Shown here: positions 1-8,170 of the stretch, piece after piece | Layout of the letters: each line of letters starts with the position of its first letter | Numbering within the stretch: the first letter of the stretch is position 1 | Source of the DNA: Syntrophaceae bacterium UBA4810 | GTDB taxonomy: Bacteria > Desulfobacterota > Syntrophia > Syntrophales > Smithellaceae | Direction: 5' to 3' | Length of the DNA: 29,855 bases | Assembly: GCA_002402545.1 (NCBI GenBank) | Contig: DHGA01000078.1 | Span: 19,200 to 49,054, forward strand | Notes under the pieces: model-generated | Database searches by the model: none | Told to the model about the DNA's origin: nothing | The model's input: the letters and a program-made list of their open reading frames with translations, nothing else | Program-made: the position numbers and the translations under genes

Positions 1-2153
1 AGCGCGTCGGCCAGTGATTTTTCTTGGGGCGAAACAGTTTTTATCTCATCTATTTCCAGTCCTGACGGCAGCGCGCTGTTGATCGCTTTTTTCAAAGAAA
101 TAAAATCGTCAACTGTCTGATTCGCTCCGACGTCCATGTATTCCTGAAAGCTTTCCGTACCGACGGCCGTTGCCGTGCCAAAAGAAATCTTCGGATGCGG
201 ATGAAAACCGGAAGAATAAAAAAGAGGGAATCCGCATTGGCGCAGCGCGCGGTTTAAAGCCGCGGATATTTCCAGATGCGAGAGAAACTTTGCCCGGTCA
301 ACTTTCCGGAAAGCAAAACGGTAAGTATTTTTAAGAATATTAAATGCATCCGGCGCAGGTCCTGACTGAACCGTTTTTTTAGACTCATCAGGCGTGGAAA
401 AAATATTTTTAGTTGTTGAAAAATCACAGACACCGCAAAGCTGGCATTCGTCAAAGCGGCAGTCAGGCGTCGGTAGATTATTATGAGCTTTTTGTTTTTC
501 TACCAACAAAAAATCACGGCTCACGCCGCAATCAATATTATCCCAGGGCAACGCTTCATCCAGGCCGCGCGCGCGGAGAAATTGTGACGAGTCAATGCCT
601 GTTTCCTGAAGGGCTTTTTGCCATAGGTCGAATCGGAATATTTCGCTCCAGCCGTCAAAGCGACAGCCCATGTTAAAAGCTTTTTCCAAAAGCAGTCCGA
701 TTGTTTCATCGCCGCGGGAAAAAATTCCCTCTAAAAAACTCATGCGCGCGTCGTGCCATTTAAAGCTGATGCGGCGGTTTTTTGTGTGACGGCGTATGAA
801 ATCCTGCCTTTTATAAGTTTCTTCCAGAGAAATCTGCTCTTCCCATTGAAAAGGGGTGTGCGGCTTGGGAACAAAAGTGGAGAGGCTTATTGTTAACTGA
901 CCGCGATTTTTAGCGGCACGTACTGCCGCGTGGCTCAGATCAATAATACCTTCCAAATCTTCCTGCTCTTCGCCGGGCAGGCCGATCATAAAATAGAGTT
1001 TGATCGATTTCCAGCCCGCGGAAAAAACTTTATCAATAGTGGAAAGTAAATCTTCGGATGTATTTCCTTTGTTTATTATTTTACGCATTTTATCCGTGCC
1101 GGCTTCGGGCGCGAGCGTGAAGCTTGTTTTGCGGACGCGTTTTATTGATTCAATTAATTTATCATTCAAAGACTCCACGCGCAAAGAAGGGAGGGCGACA
1201 GCTACACGTTGCGCGTAATAATTATTTATCAGCTTTTGCATTAACCATTCGATGCAGGTGTAATCACCTGCGCTGAGAGATAATAAAGATATTTCATCAT
1301 GCCCAGTTGCCTGAAGAGCCTTTTGGGCTATATCAAGCAATAATGAAGAGTCCCGCTCGCGATAGGGGCGCCAGATCATTCCGGCCTGACAAAAGCGGCA
1401 GCCGCGGGTGCAGCCACGGGCGATTTCCATAACGATCCGGTCATGAACAGCCTGCATCAAAGGCACAACCGGCTTTTGGGGATGCCTCCATTGGTTAAGA
1501 TCGGGAACTGTTCTTTTCTTTATGATGTTGTCTTTCGGATGAAGGGAAGGGACGTAAATACCAGGAATAATGGCGAAGTATTCCAAAAGTTTCGCGCGCG
1601 TTAATTTATTTTGTTTGCCTCTAATTATCGCCGCCGATATTTCGCTGATAATTTCTTCGCCTTCTCCAATCACAAAAGCGTCGATAAAACTGCTCAGCGG
1701 CGCGGGATTAAAACAGCATGGTCCTCCGGCGATAATCAACGGATGCCCGTTATTTCTATTGCGCGCATACAGCGGTATATTTCCCATACCCAGCATATTA
1801 AGAACATTGGTATAGGAAAGTTCATATTGCAGTGAAAATCCAATTACATCAAAATCACCAACGGGAGTTCGCGATTCAAGAGAAGCCAGGGGCAGATTAT
1901 GCAGGCGCAGCTGCTTTTCCCTGTCCGGCCACGGAGCAAAACACCTTTCCGCGTTAACCTCAGGCAGAGAGTTTAATATAGAATACAAAATCTGTAGGCC
2001 GAGGTGCGACATGCCTACTTCGTAGGTATCCGGAAAAGCTAAAAGAAAATTTAGTGTTTTTTTCCCCTGCCGGACGGCATTGACTTCCGTGCCGAGATAA
2101 CGGCTTGGTTTTTCCACCCCAAGCAAAAGCTCGTCAAAAGAATATTTTGTCAT
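1..2153 (-). CDS. TIGR03960-type B12-binding/radical SAM protein with DUF2344-like C-terminus (3' end cut by window)
   Basis: Reading from the ATG at 2153 toward base 1 gives about 717 codons with no stop, so the gene runs off the left edge. The N-terminal part resembles the degenerate B12-binding region of this family (YLGTEVNAV, TYEVGMSHLGLQIL). The radical SAM cluster motif CTRGCRFC places the three Fe-S cysteines at residues 248, 252 and 255. From about residue 610 the sequence (HLEISAALNRALRQ, FHPHPKISFG) matches the TIGR03936/DUF2344 domain often fused here. The family is a predicted radical SAM enzyme whose substrate is not established. It is often found near RNA-modification or RNA-processing genes, but that neighbour would lie outside the window. 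A small hypothetical gene lies 4 bp upstream, so the two probably form one transcript. The family call is strong; the function is unknown. Confidence 0.9.
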   Translation of the reverse strand, partial: MTKYSFDELLLGVEKPSRYLGTEVNAVRQGKKTLNFLLAFPDTYEVGMSHLGLQILYSILNSLPEVNAERCFAPWPDREKQLRLHNLPLASLESRTPVGDFDVIGFSLQYELSYTNVLNMLGMGNIPLYARNRNNGHPLIIAGGPCCFNPAPLSSFIDAFVIGEGEEIISEISAAIIRGKQNKLTRAKLLEYFAIIPGIYVPSLHPKDNIIKKRTVPDLNQWRHPQKPVVPLMQAVHDRIVMEIARGCTRGCRFCQAGMIWRPYRERDSSLLLDIAQKALQATGHDEISLLSLSAGDYTCIEWLMQKLINNYYAQRVAVALPSLRVESLNDKLIESIKRVRKTSFTLAPEAGTDKMRKIINKGNTSEDLLSTIDKVFSAGWKSIKLYFMIGLPGEEQEDLEGIIDLSHAAVRAAKNRGQLTISLSTFVPKPHTPFQWEEQISLEETYKRQDFIRRHTKNRRISFKWHDARMSFLEGIFSRGDETIGLLLEKAFNMGCRFDGWSEIFRFDLWQKALQETGIDSSQFLRARGLDEALPWDNIDCGVSRDFLLVEKQKAHNNLPTPDCRFDECQLCGVCDFSTTKNIFSTPDESKKTVQSGPAPDAFNILKNTYRFAFRKVDRAKFLSHLEISAALNRALRQCGFPLFYSSGFHPHPKISFGTATAVGTESFQEYMDVGANQTVDDFISLKKAINSALPSGLEIDEIKTVSPQEKSLADA

Positions 2154-2157
2154 ATTT

Positions 2158-2541
2158 CTATTCCGGCCTGACGATATATTTAAAGGGGTTATTTTTGATA
2201 TCACGCAACTTGGAAAGAGCTAGATTTGGTGCGAAGTTTGGAGAAGCGATGTAATTCAAAGAATTTTTCTTAAACGTGTCAATCAATTCGTTGCGGATAT
2301 CATTTTGTTTTTCGAGGGAGGCGAATGACCTTTCTTTTCTGTATTCAAAATTAATTTTATCGCCGAAAATATTTTTCACTCGCGCGAAATCATCATGATT
2401 GGTAAAATAAGATTCTTTTAGCTTGATTTCCGTTGTGATGTATATTTCCACTTTGGTGGTATTGCGCGCAATTTGACGGGACAAATCATAAATATTTAAA
2501 GTTAATCCGTTGGCAAGGTCTATTTGCTCGATTAATTCCAT
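2158..2541 (-). CDS. Conserved hypothetical protein upstream of radical SAM gene
   Basis: This is a 127-residue soluble protein beginning MELIEQIDLANGL. It has no signal peptide, membrane segment or cysteine cluster. It mixes charged helical stretches with beta-like segments (TLNIYDLSRQIARN, KVEIYITTEIKL), suggesting a small alpha/beta fold. A purine-rich CAGGAAAA run lies just upstream of the ATG as a possible ribosome binding site. The stop lies 4 bp before the radical SAM start on the same strand, which argues for co-transcription and a shared role. I do not recognise a named domain. The coding call rests on length, a sensible start and tight linkage; the function cannot be stated. Confidence 0.75.
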   Translation of the reverse strand: MELIEQIDLANGLTLNIYDLSRQIARNTTKVEIYITTEIKLKESYFTNHDDFARVKNIFGDKINFEYRKERSFASLEKQNDIRNELIDTFKKNSLNYIASPNFAPNLALSKLRDIKNNPFKYIVRPE

Positions 2542-2596
2542 CTGTTTTTTTCCTGAAAAATTAGTCGCTAATTATTTTTTCATAACATTTTTGCGC

Positions 2597-2625
2597 TTGA
2601 CCTGCAACGTCAATCCTTTTATATT
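2597..2625 (+). promoter_or_regulatory. Sigma-70-type promoter for purU
   Basis: TTGACC at 2597-2602 and TATATT at 2620-2625 are separated by 17 bp, close to the consensus -35 and -10 boxes. Transcription would start near 2632, about 30 bases before the purU ATG. It lies in the 121-bp gap between the divergent 127-residue gene and purU. Seen by eye only. Confidence 0.55.
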
Positions 2626-2662
2626 GCCGCAAAATTTATTGAGAGAGCAGGTTAATTAGTCT

Positions 2663-3520
2663 ATGAGTGATGTGAACGCTATATTGCTGATATCCTGTCC
2701 TGACGGCAAGGGCATCGTGGCGCAGATTTCAGAGTTTATTTTTAAAAACAATGGAAATATTGTCCATGCCGCTCAGCACACATCAAAAGATGACAAGTTA
2801 TTTTTCATGCGTATTGAGTGGGAATTGAACGGTTTTTCGCTTGGCCGTGATGAAATTCCGGCGGCATTTACTCCTTTGGCCGAAAAGCTAAACATGAAGT
2901 GGGATTTGTATTTCAATGATTTTGTGCCACGCATCGCTGTTTTCGTTTCACGCCATCTTCATTGCCTTCATGACTTAATTTTGCGTCAAAGCATGGGAGA
3001 GCTTAGCGCAAAAATAGAGGCGGTTATCAGCAACCATACTGACGCGCGTGATCTTGCGTTGCAATTCGGCATGAAATTCTATCATTTCCCGATTAATAAA
3101 AATAACAAAAGCGACCAGGAAGAAAGCGAATTGAAGCTTCTGCGTGAGCTCAACATCGATTTGGTGGTTCTGGCGCGCTACATGCAGATTGTTACGGCTA
3201 AATTTTTGGAATGTTATCCGCAAAAAGTAATTAACATCCATCATTCTTTTTTGCCGGCTTTCGCCGGGGGTAATCCTTATCAGCAGGCATATGACCGCGG
3301 CGTGAAGATTATCGGAGCGACAGGTCATTACGCTACGGAGAAGCTGGACGAAGGCCCAATTATCGCCCAGGATGTAATTAAAATATCACATCGTGATGAC
3401 GTCGCGGATATACAAATGAAAGGTAAGGATCTGGAAAGAATCGTGTTGGCGCGCGCTTTACGTTTACATCTGGAAAACAAGGTGCTGGTTTGCGGCGCGA
3501 AAACCATTGTCTTTGACTAA
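2663..3520 (+). CDS. purU: Formyltetrahydrofolate deformylase
   Basis: This 285-residue protein hydrolyses 10-formyltetrahydrofolate to formate and tetrahydrofolate, balancing one-carbon pools and supplying formate. Residues 1 to about 85 form an ACT domain (ILLISCPDGKGIVAQISEFI). The rest is a formyltransferase fold with the segment NIHHSFLPAF and later LDEGPII. N191, H193 and D229 match the Asn-His-Asp catalytic triad of the glycinamide ribonucleotide transformylase superfamily, with the same spacing. Full length matches typical PurU of about 280 residues, and the N-terminal ACT domain separates it from PurN. The ATG at 2663 follows a purine-rich GAGAGAGCAGG region, and a good promoter lies upstream. 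The next gene begins 60 bp downstream. Confidence 0.95.
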   Translation: MSDVNAILLISCPDGKGIVAQISEFIFKNNGNIVHAAQHTSKDDKLFFMRIEWELNGFSLGRDEIPAAFTPLAEKLNMKWDLYFNDFVPRIAVFVSRHLHCLHDLILRQSMGELSAKIEAVISNHTDARDLALQFGMKFYHFPINKNNKSDQEESELKLLRELNIDLVVLARYMQIVTAKFLECYPQKVINIHHSFLPAFAGGNPYQQAYDRGVKIIGATGHYATEKLDEGPIIAQDVIKISHRDDVADIQMKGKDLERIVLARALRLHLENKVLVCGAKTIVFD

Positions 3521-3580
3521 TAATTACCCTGGTTATCAAATTAGTAGGATTCTAAAAAATACAATAGGCAGATTTAAGAA

Positions 3581-4408
3581 ATGTCGACCAATTCCGGCAT
3601 TCCCGGTTTAATTATTTTATGTCAGCCCAACGATAGTAAATCGTGCGGCGCCTGCTGCGGCCTTTATAATTACGTGGATAGCTCACGCTCGTCACTGACA
3701 TTGAGGCTGCGGGCAAGAACGCGCCGTTTTCGCGAAAACGTAAAATCACGCGAAGACATCGGAAAATACGCGCGCGAAACGATTGCCGCGGAAGATTTTC
3801 GAAAAAGATACGAAGTTATCTATTGCTGTGAGTATCTGGGTTTTTTAGATGACGAGGAAAGGAGGGTAGGGTGTCTTTTGCATCCACAGCAGAATAGAGG
3901 GGCCGATTTACGCGACGTGTCGTTTTATGGCCAGGAACTCTGCGCGGGACATCTTTGCCCCAGTCATTATTTTATTCCTCAATCGCAGGCGCAGATATTA
4001 ATAAAGATAATCGATGATTGGTATCTCTACGGCCTGTGCATCACCGATATCGATCTGGTAAAAACATATTTCAGCATGCTGGGGGACAGGCTCGGCGAAG
4101 AGCTAAAGACCCAGGTCTTTGATAATAACAAGTTGAGAAAAATTGCCTGCCGTTATTTTGGCTGGAAAATTGACTGGCCGTATCGTTCGCCGGACGCAAA
4201 CAGATTGGGGAAATATTATTTTGACGGCTCCCAATATATGATCAGCCATATAGATTATGAAAAATTCGGCAGGGAAATATCCAAATTTAACTCAATATTT
4301 TTAAGTTTTTCTTCCGTATTTAACTCGGCAGACGAAATCGATGAGGCCGAGAGGCTCATTTCATCTAATATAGAGGAATTTGTCCGTGTTTATTCCCTAA
4401 ATCATTAA
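3581..4408 (+). CDS. Cysteine-rich YkgJ-like protein, function unknown
   Basis: The 275-residue product has ordered cysteine groups in its N-terminal half: C22, C25 and C26 (SCGACCGLYN), C82 and C83, C98 with H101 (GCLLHP), then C121, C126 and H129 (LCAGHLCPSHY). The CxxCC start and later C...LHP...C pattern resembles the YkgJ/CxxCxxCC family thought to bind zinc or an iron-sulfur cluster, though spacing is looser than in the usual short members. The C-terminal 140 residues are mostly helical with no recognised domain. There is no signal peptide, so a cytoplasmic location is likely. It lies between purU and hpt on the same strand with 60-70 bp gaps. Metal binding is inferred from the residues; a biological role cannot be given. 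Confidence 0.75.
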   Translation: MSTNSGIPGLIILCQPNDSKSCGACCGLYNYVDSSRSSLTLRLRARTRRFRENVKSREDIGKYARETIAAEDFRKRYEVIYCCEYLGFLDDEERRVGCLLHPQQNRGADLRDVSFYGQELCAGHLCPSHYFIPQSQAQILIKIIDDWYLYGLCITDIDLVKTYFSMLGDRLGEELKTQVFDNNKLRKIACRYFGWKIDWPYRSPDANRLGKYYFDGSQYMISHIDYEKFGREISKFNSIFLSFSSVFNSADEIDEAERLISSNIEEFVRVYSLNH

Positions 4409-4414
4409 TTATTA

Positions 4415-4444
4415 TTGACAAATAGCGAGCACATTGGTTAATCT
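4415..4444 (+). promoter_or_regulatory. Possible promoter for hpt
   Basis: A perfect -35 hexamer TTGACA at 4415-4420 is followed after 18 bp by a poor -10 candidate TAATCT at 4439-4444. It lies in the 70-bp gap ahead of hpt. The -35 is convincing; the -10 is weak, so this remains tentative. Confidence 0.35.
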
Positions 4445-4478
4445 TCTTTAAATTAAAGCATATTAGTAAAGAGTCATT

Positions 4479-5006
4479 ATGGGCGAGAAACAAAAAGCAA
4501 TCCTCTATACGCAAGACCAGATAAAAAAACGCGTTCGTGAATTGGCCGCTAAAATTTCCAAGGATTATGCCGGAAGTGAATTAATTATCATCGGCATTCT
4601 CAAGGGAGCTTTCATTTTTATGGCCGATTTAATCAGGGAAATCAGAGTTGAGTGCCAGGTTGATTTTGTGCGTTGCGCCAGCTACGGCACTGGATCGGAG
4701 AGTTCAGAAAAAGTCGTCATGACAAAAGATATTGAAACAGCCATTAAAGGCCGTGATGTGTTGATTGTTGAAGATATTGTAGATACAGGTTTAACGTTGA
4801 AATATCTTGTTGAATGGTTTAAAGAAAGAAGTCCCCGTTCGCTTAAGGTTTGCGCTTTGCTGGATAAACGTAAAAGAAGAAAAGTCGCTTTTGAAGCCGA
4901 TTATGTCGGTTTTTCGATGGAAGACGGTTTTTTAGTAGGATATGGCCTTGATTATGGCGAACGTTACAGATTTTTACCGGACATTTACGTTATAAAACAG
5001 TTATAA
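4479..5006 (+). CDS. hpt: Hypoxanthine phosphoribosyltransferase
   Basis: This 175-residue purine salvage enzyme converts hypoxanthine (and usually guanine) plus PRPP to IMP or GMP. The PRPP-binding signature VLIVEDIVDTGLTL spans residues 94-107, with the acidic pair E98/D99 that contacts the ribose hydroxyls. The PPi-binding loop LKGAFIF is at 41-47, and the flexible-loop region SYGTGSES follows near 68-75. The C-terminal FLVGYGLDYGERYR segment is typical of bacterial Hpt. Length matches the family (175-185). The ribosome binding site is weak (AAAGAG). The next gene starts 12 bp downstream, so the two are probably co-transcribed. Confidence 0.95.
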   Translation: MGEKQKAILYTQDQIKKRVRELAAKISKDYAGSELIIIGILKGAFIFMADLIREIRVECQVDFVRCASYGTGSESSEKVVMTKDIETAIKGRDVLIVEDIVDTGLTLKYLVEWFKERSPRSLKVCALLDKRKRRKVAFEADYVGFSMEDGFLVGYGLDYGERYRFLPDIYVIKQL

Positions 5007-5018
5007 AGAGGAAGAACA

Positions 5019-6032
5019 ATGATCATTCAGTGCAGACAATGCCGGACAAAATTTTATTTTGATGACGCCCTGATGCAGGGTGATGGCCTGTGGATGCGCT
5101 GCAGCCGCTGTGAGCATGTTTTTTTTCAGAATAATCAGCCGCAGGCAATCGAAAAAGATCAGGAATCTCCGCAAAAATCAAAAACAGTTTTATCTAAAGA
5201 TTCACAGCCTGCTCAACGAAACGCTGATTTTTCGCGAAATATTCCGCCATCAAGCGGCCGTGATGAAGACGTGGTTCGCTTTCTTGATAATGTCATGGAA
5301 GTAAAAAAAGATTTAGATGAAAAAGGCGTTAATAATATCCAAATCGCAAAGCCCGATGTCTCCGGTGAAGATAATATTGAAATAAATGAAATGGCTGAAT
5401 CTTTTGAAAAGCCGGAGTCAGCAGGTGCTGTAAAAATAAAAAAACAAAAGGTTAAAAAAAGCGGGGGCGGGGGATGGAAGATTTTCATCTGGTCTGTTTT
5501 GATAATTTTTGTCATACCGGCTGTCCTTTATTACGTGTTTTATCCGCAGATTGCCACAATTCTCCGCGAAATGGCGCCGCCGGCGATCAGTGAATTCGCG
5601 AATAAGTATTTAGGCGATCCGGAGCAAGCGCGTCCGAAACTTGTCTTATCCCAAGTCGCTGTAGAAAGCACGAGTCAGAGGCTTTTAAATAATAATATTT
5701 TAGGAGCAATCCGGGTTATGGAGGGAGTGGCGGTTAATAATGCGGATTACCCCATTTCCCGTGTTTTGGTTAAAGGAACGATAATCGGCGAGAACTCCGT
5801 GTTTCTGGCTGAACAAACGAGTTACGCTGGCAATGTCCTTACAGATGAAGAGCTAGTTAATTTATCCGAAGAAGAAATGAAAAAGATTTTTTCCCGGCCG
5901 GAGGGGAATAATAACACCAATGATAAAATTATGCCCAACGGAAGGATTCCCTTTATGGTTGTTTTTATCAATGAACCGCCTGGTGTTATTAAAATACAGC
6001 CGGAGATTATCGGCGCGGAACGGCTTCTTTAA
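5019..6032 (+). CDS. Zinc-ribbon (MJ0042-type) single-pass membrane protein with DUF3426-like C-terminus
   Basis: This 337-residue protein opens with a zinc ribbon: C5 and C8 pair with C28 and C31 (QCRQC...RCSRC), the MJ0042/zinc_ribbon_5 pattern. A low-complexity charged linker runs to about residue 150. A run of lysines and glycines precedes one transmembrane helix at about 153-175 (IFIWSVLIIFVIPAVLYYVF). The C-terminal domain resembles DUF3426, common in delta- and other proteobacteria (ILGAIRVMEGVAVNNADYPI). The ribbon is probably cytoplasmic and the C-terminal domain periplasmic. RBS GAGGAAG precedes the ATG. The family role is not known. It ends 26 bp before the converging tsaC gene. 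Confidence 0.85.
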   Translation: MIIQCRQCRTKFYFDDALMQGDGLWMRCSRCEHVFFQNNQPQAIEKDQESPQKSKTVLSKDSQPAQRNADFSRNIPPSSGRDEDVVRFLDNVMEVKKDLDEKGVNNIQIAKPDVSGEDNIEINEMAESFEKPESAGAVKIKKQKVKKSGGGGWKIFIWSVLIIFVIPAVLYYVFYPQIATILREMAPPAISEFANKYLGDPEQARPKLVLSQVAVESTSQRLLNNNILGAIRVMEGVAVNNADYPISRVLVKGTIIGENSVFLAEQTSYAGNVLTDEELVNLSEEEMKKIFSRPEGNNNTNDKIMPNGRIPFMVVFINEPPGVIKIQPEIIGAERLL

Positions 6033-6058
6033 GAAAAATAGATAATAGTAATTTTATC

Positions 6059-6688
6059 TCAGTATATTTTTTCTTCTATTGTTTTTTTGCTTATTGCCCC
6101 TTCGCGTAAAATAATCGGGGGAACGCAGGTTGTATCTATTATCGTGGAAGCGTTTTTGCCTGCTGTTTTTCCCGCGTCAATCACAGCATCAATTTTATCT
6201 CCCACCTGAACAAGAACATTATCGGCAGTTACGCATTCTGGTTGGCCGGAGATATTAGCGCTGGTAGCCGTAAGGGGACGTCTCAGTTCTTGCGCGACGC
6301 GCCGGGCAATTTCATGGCTGGAAAGACGAATGCCTATCTTTCCTGTTTCTGCCGTAAGAAGCGATGAGATTTTTTCCGCGGCTCTAAAAACTATTGTTAG
6401 CGCGCCGGGCCAGAAAATATCCATCAGTTTTTCGGCCACCGAGTTACTGCCGCTTATCAGAGAATAAACATCATTTCTTTCACCGATAATCACGGAGATT
6501 GGATTATTGAAATCGCGCCCTTTGATTTCAAAGATTTTGCGCAACGCCTCTTCGTTGGTCGCGTCCGCGCCCAGTCCGTAAAACGTCTCTGTGGGAAAAG
6601 CTATAACGCCGCCTTGTAAAACTAAGTCGGCAGCGTCTGTGATTATCTTTTCGGTATTTTGAGGCGTGATTTTAAAAACTTGAGTCAT
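6059..6688 (-). CDS. tsaC: L-threonylcarbamoyladenylate synthase (YrdC/Sua5 domain)
   Basis: The 209-residue protein carries the YrdC fold that makes threonylcarbamoyl-AMP from threonine, bicarbonate and ATP, the first step of tRNA t6A37 modification. The N-terminal segment GGVIAFPTETFYGLGADA is characteristic. K56 and R58 in FEIKGRDF and S143 and N145 in ATSANISG form the KxR...SxN ATP-binding signature. It has only the YrdC domain (about 205 residues) and lacks the extra Sua5 domain, so TsaC is the better name. Its ATG overlaps the last bases of purE by 4 bp (6685-6688), indicating translational coupling in a purE-tsaC operon. Confidence 0.93.
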   Translation of the reverse strand: MTQVFKITPQNTEKIITDAADLVLQGGVIAFPTETFYGLGADATNEEALRKIFEIKGRDFNNPISVIIGERNDVYSLISGSNSVAEKLMDIFWPGALTIVFRAAEKISSLLTAETGKIGIRLSSHEIARRVAQELRRPLTATSANISGQPECVTADNVLVQVGDKIDAVIDAGKTAGKNASTIIDTTCVPPIILREGAISKKTIEEKIY

Positions 6689-7191
6689 AAAAGTTTTTTC
6701 TGTTTGGCTTCCACGTCTTTGGCCATGTTCGCTATATAGTCATCGAGTTTTTTAGCCAGCGTTTTATCGGAAATCGCCATCATGCGCGAGGCAAAAATAG
6801 CGGCATTTTTGGCGCCTGCTTTGCCAATAGCCATTGTCGCGACCGGAATGCCGCCCGGCATTTGCACTGTGGCCAGAAGCGCGTCCAATCCTTTAAGCGA
6901 AGTCGCGTCAATAGGAACGCCGATTACCGGCAATGGCGTGTGCGAAGCAATCACTCCGGCCAGATGCGCCGCCGCTCCCGCTCCCGCAATGATTATCTGA
7001 ATGCCTCTTTCTTTTGCTTCGCTGGCAAACTTAGCGGTGCGAGAGGGAGCGCGATGCGCGGAAGTCAGAATAAGTTCATAGCCAATGCCGAATTCATCGA
7101 GAATCTTTGTCGCTTCAGACATAACGGGCAAATCAGAATCGCTTCCCATAACCACGCTGACTAAAACCTTCTTGGCCTTTTTTGCTTTCAT
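6685..7191 (-). CDS. purE: N5-carboxyaminoimidazole ribonucleotide mutase
   Basis: This 168-residue enzyme interconverts N5-CAIR and CAIR in de novo purine synthesis. VVMGSDSDLPVM at residues 13-24 is the phosphate-binding loop of class I PurE. SAHRAP with H46 and the GAGAAAHLAG segment near 70-79 (H77) complete the active site. Length matches bacterial PurE (160-170). A strong AAGGAG ribosome binding site lies 5-6 bases before the ATG. The next gene, tsaC, overlaps by 4 bp. It is transcribed away from the IMP cyclohydrolase gene, sharing a 244-bp divergent intergenic region. PurK is not in the window. Confidence 0.95.
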   Translation of the reverse strand: MKAKKAKKVLVSVVMGSDSDLPVMSEATKILDEFGIGYELILTSAHRAPSRTAKFASEAKERGIQIIIAGAGAAAHLAGVIASHTPLPVIGVPIDATSLKGLDALLATVQMPGGIPVATMAIGKAGAKNAAIFASRMMAISDKTLAKKLDDYIANMAKDVEAKQKKLL

Positions 7192-7355
7192 GCAAGCTCC
7201 TTATTAACTGATATGTTTGTTGCCGTGTGTATTTACGTTTCTAACGTATTGGGTAATTATTTGCAATTTGAAAATTAATTAGGCTCGACCGGTGATAGAA
7301 GGTTTTTCGTGCTTGCCATATATTTTAATTATAAAAAATGACTGGTCAAATCCAG

Positions 7356-7384
7356 TTGACATACAAAACTTCTGCTCATATACT
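7356..7384 (+). promoter_or_regulatory. Near-consensus sigma-70 promoter for the IMP cyclohydrolase-AICARFT operon
   Basis: TTGACA (7356-7361, a perfect -35) is followed by a 17-bp spacer and TATACT (7379-7384, five of six -10 matches). The start site would be near 7391, about 45 bases before the chosen ATG at 7436. It is one of the strongest-looking promoters in the window, and its position rules out the longer start at 7292. Confidence 0.75.
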
Positions 7385-7418
7385 CCCGCCATCAAAACAG
7401 CGAGTCTTGAAACATCAC

Positions 7419-7424
7419 AAGGAG
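7419..7424 (+). promoter_or_regulatory. Ribosome binding site deciding the 7436 start
   Basis: AAGGAG lies 11 bases before the ATG at 7436. The alternative in-frame ATG at 7292 lies upstream of the promoter and lacks a comparable site. Confidence 0.7.
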
Positions 7425-7435
7425 AAATAGTTGAA

Positions 7436-8167
7436 ATGAAAGTGAATTTATACGATTACCTGTCCGGAAACGAATATCCCGGACGCGGCATTTGTATCGG
7501 CCTTACGCCTTCCGGTAAAAAAGCCGTGATTGCCTATTTTATCATGGGACGCAGCGCCAACAGCCGCAACCGCGTGTTCGATCCCATTGAAGGCGGCATC
7601 CGCACCAAAGCGGCAGACCCTTCCAAAATGACCGATCCGCACCTGATTATTTATAATCCGGTGCTCACGTTTGACAAAACAACAATTGTCACCAACGGCG
7701 ATCAGACCAATACTATTTACGACTTTATGAAAAGCAATAAATTTCCAGGATACAATTTTGAAGCCGCGCTTAAAACCCGCACGTTTGAAGACGACAAACC
7801 TAACTGGACACCCCGCGTCTCCGGTTTGGTAGACATGAAAACCGGCGCCTATAAATTAAGTATTTTAAAAAGCTGCGACGGTGACGAAAAAACTGTACAG
7901 CGCTTCACCTTCGATTATACCCAGCCGCTTGCCGGAGAAGGTCACTTCATCAGCACCTACAAGTGTAACGGTAATCCAATTCCTAGTTTTAAAGGTGAGC
8001 CGCTGCGTGTGGTTATAGACGAAGAAAACCCCAATGAATTCGCCTGTAAACTTTGGGAAGCGTTAAGCGAGGAAAATAAGGTAAGCCTGTTTGTACGCGC
8101 CAGCGAACTTAAAACCCAGAATTATGAGGATGTCATTATCAATAAATATAAAGCGGTGGAGGGATAA
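7436..8167 (+). CDS. PurO-like IMP cyclohydrolase (IMP_cyclohyd family)
   Basis: The 243-residue protein (MKVNLYDYLS...) belongs to the PF07826 IMP cyclohydrolase family, which closes FAICAR to IMP, the last step of purine synthesis. Family landmarks are YPGRG at residues 14-18, AYFIMGRSANSRNR at about 33-46 and NGDQTN further on. These are unlike the MGS-like N-terminal domain of bifunctional PurH. The frame stays open to an ATG at 7292, but a near-consensus promoter lies inside that extension and the AAGGAG before 7436 fits, so 7436 is chosen. The stop is 3 bases before the AICARFT start, and together the pair supplies both PurH activities. The type is best known from archaea and from some bacteria such as Clostridia. 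Confidence 0.88.
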   Translation: MKVNLYDYLSGNEYPGRGICIGLTPSGKKAVIAYFIMGRSANSRNRVFDPIEGGIRTKAADPSKMTDPHLIIYNPVLTFDKTTIVTNGDQTNTIYDFMKSNKFPGYNFEAALKTRTFEDDKPNWTPRVSGLVDMKTGAYKLSILKSCDGDEKTVQRFTFDYTQPLAGEGHFISTYKCNGNPIPSFKGEPLRVVIDEENPNEFACKLWEALSEENKVSLFVRASELKTQNYEDVIINKYKAVEG

Positions 8168-8170
8168 TTA

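Noticed and set aside
254..1835. Several plus- and minus-strand open frames of 60-90 codons (for example 413-676, 1000-1218, 1570-1815).
   Set aside because: They lie inside the radical SAM gene in other frames, have no family features, and the long minus-strand frame explains the region.
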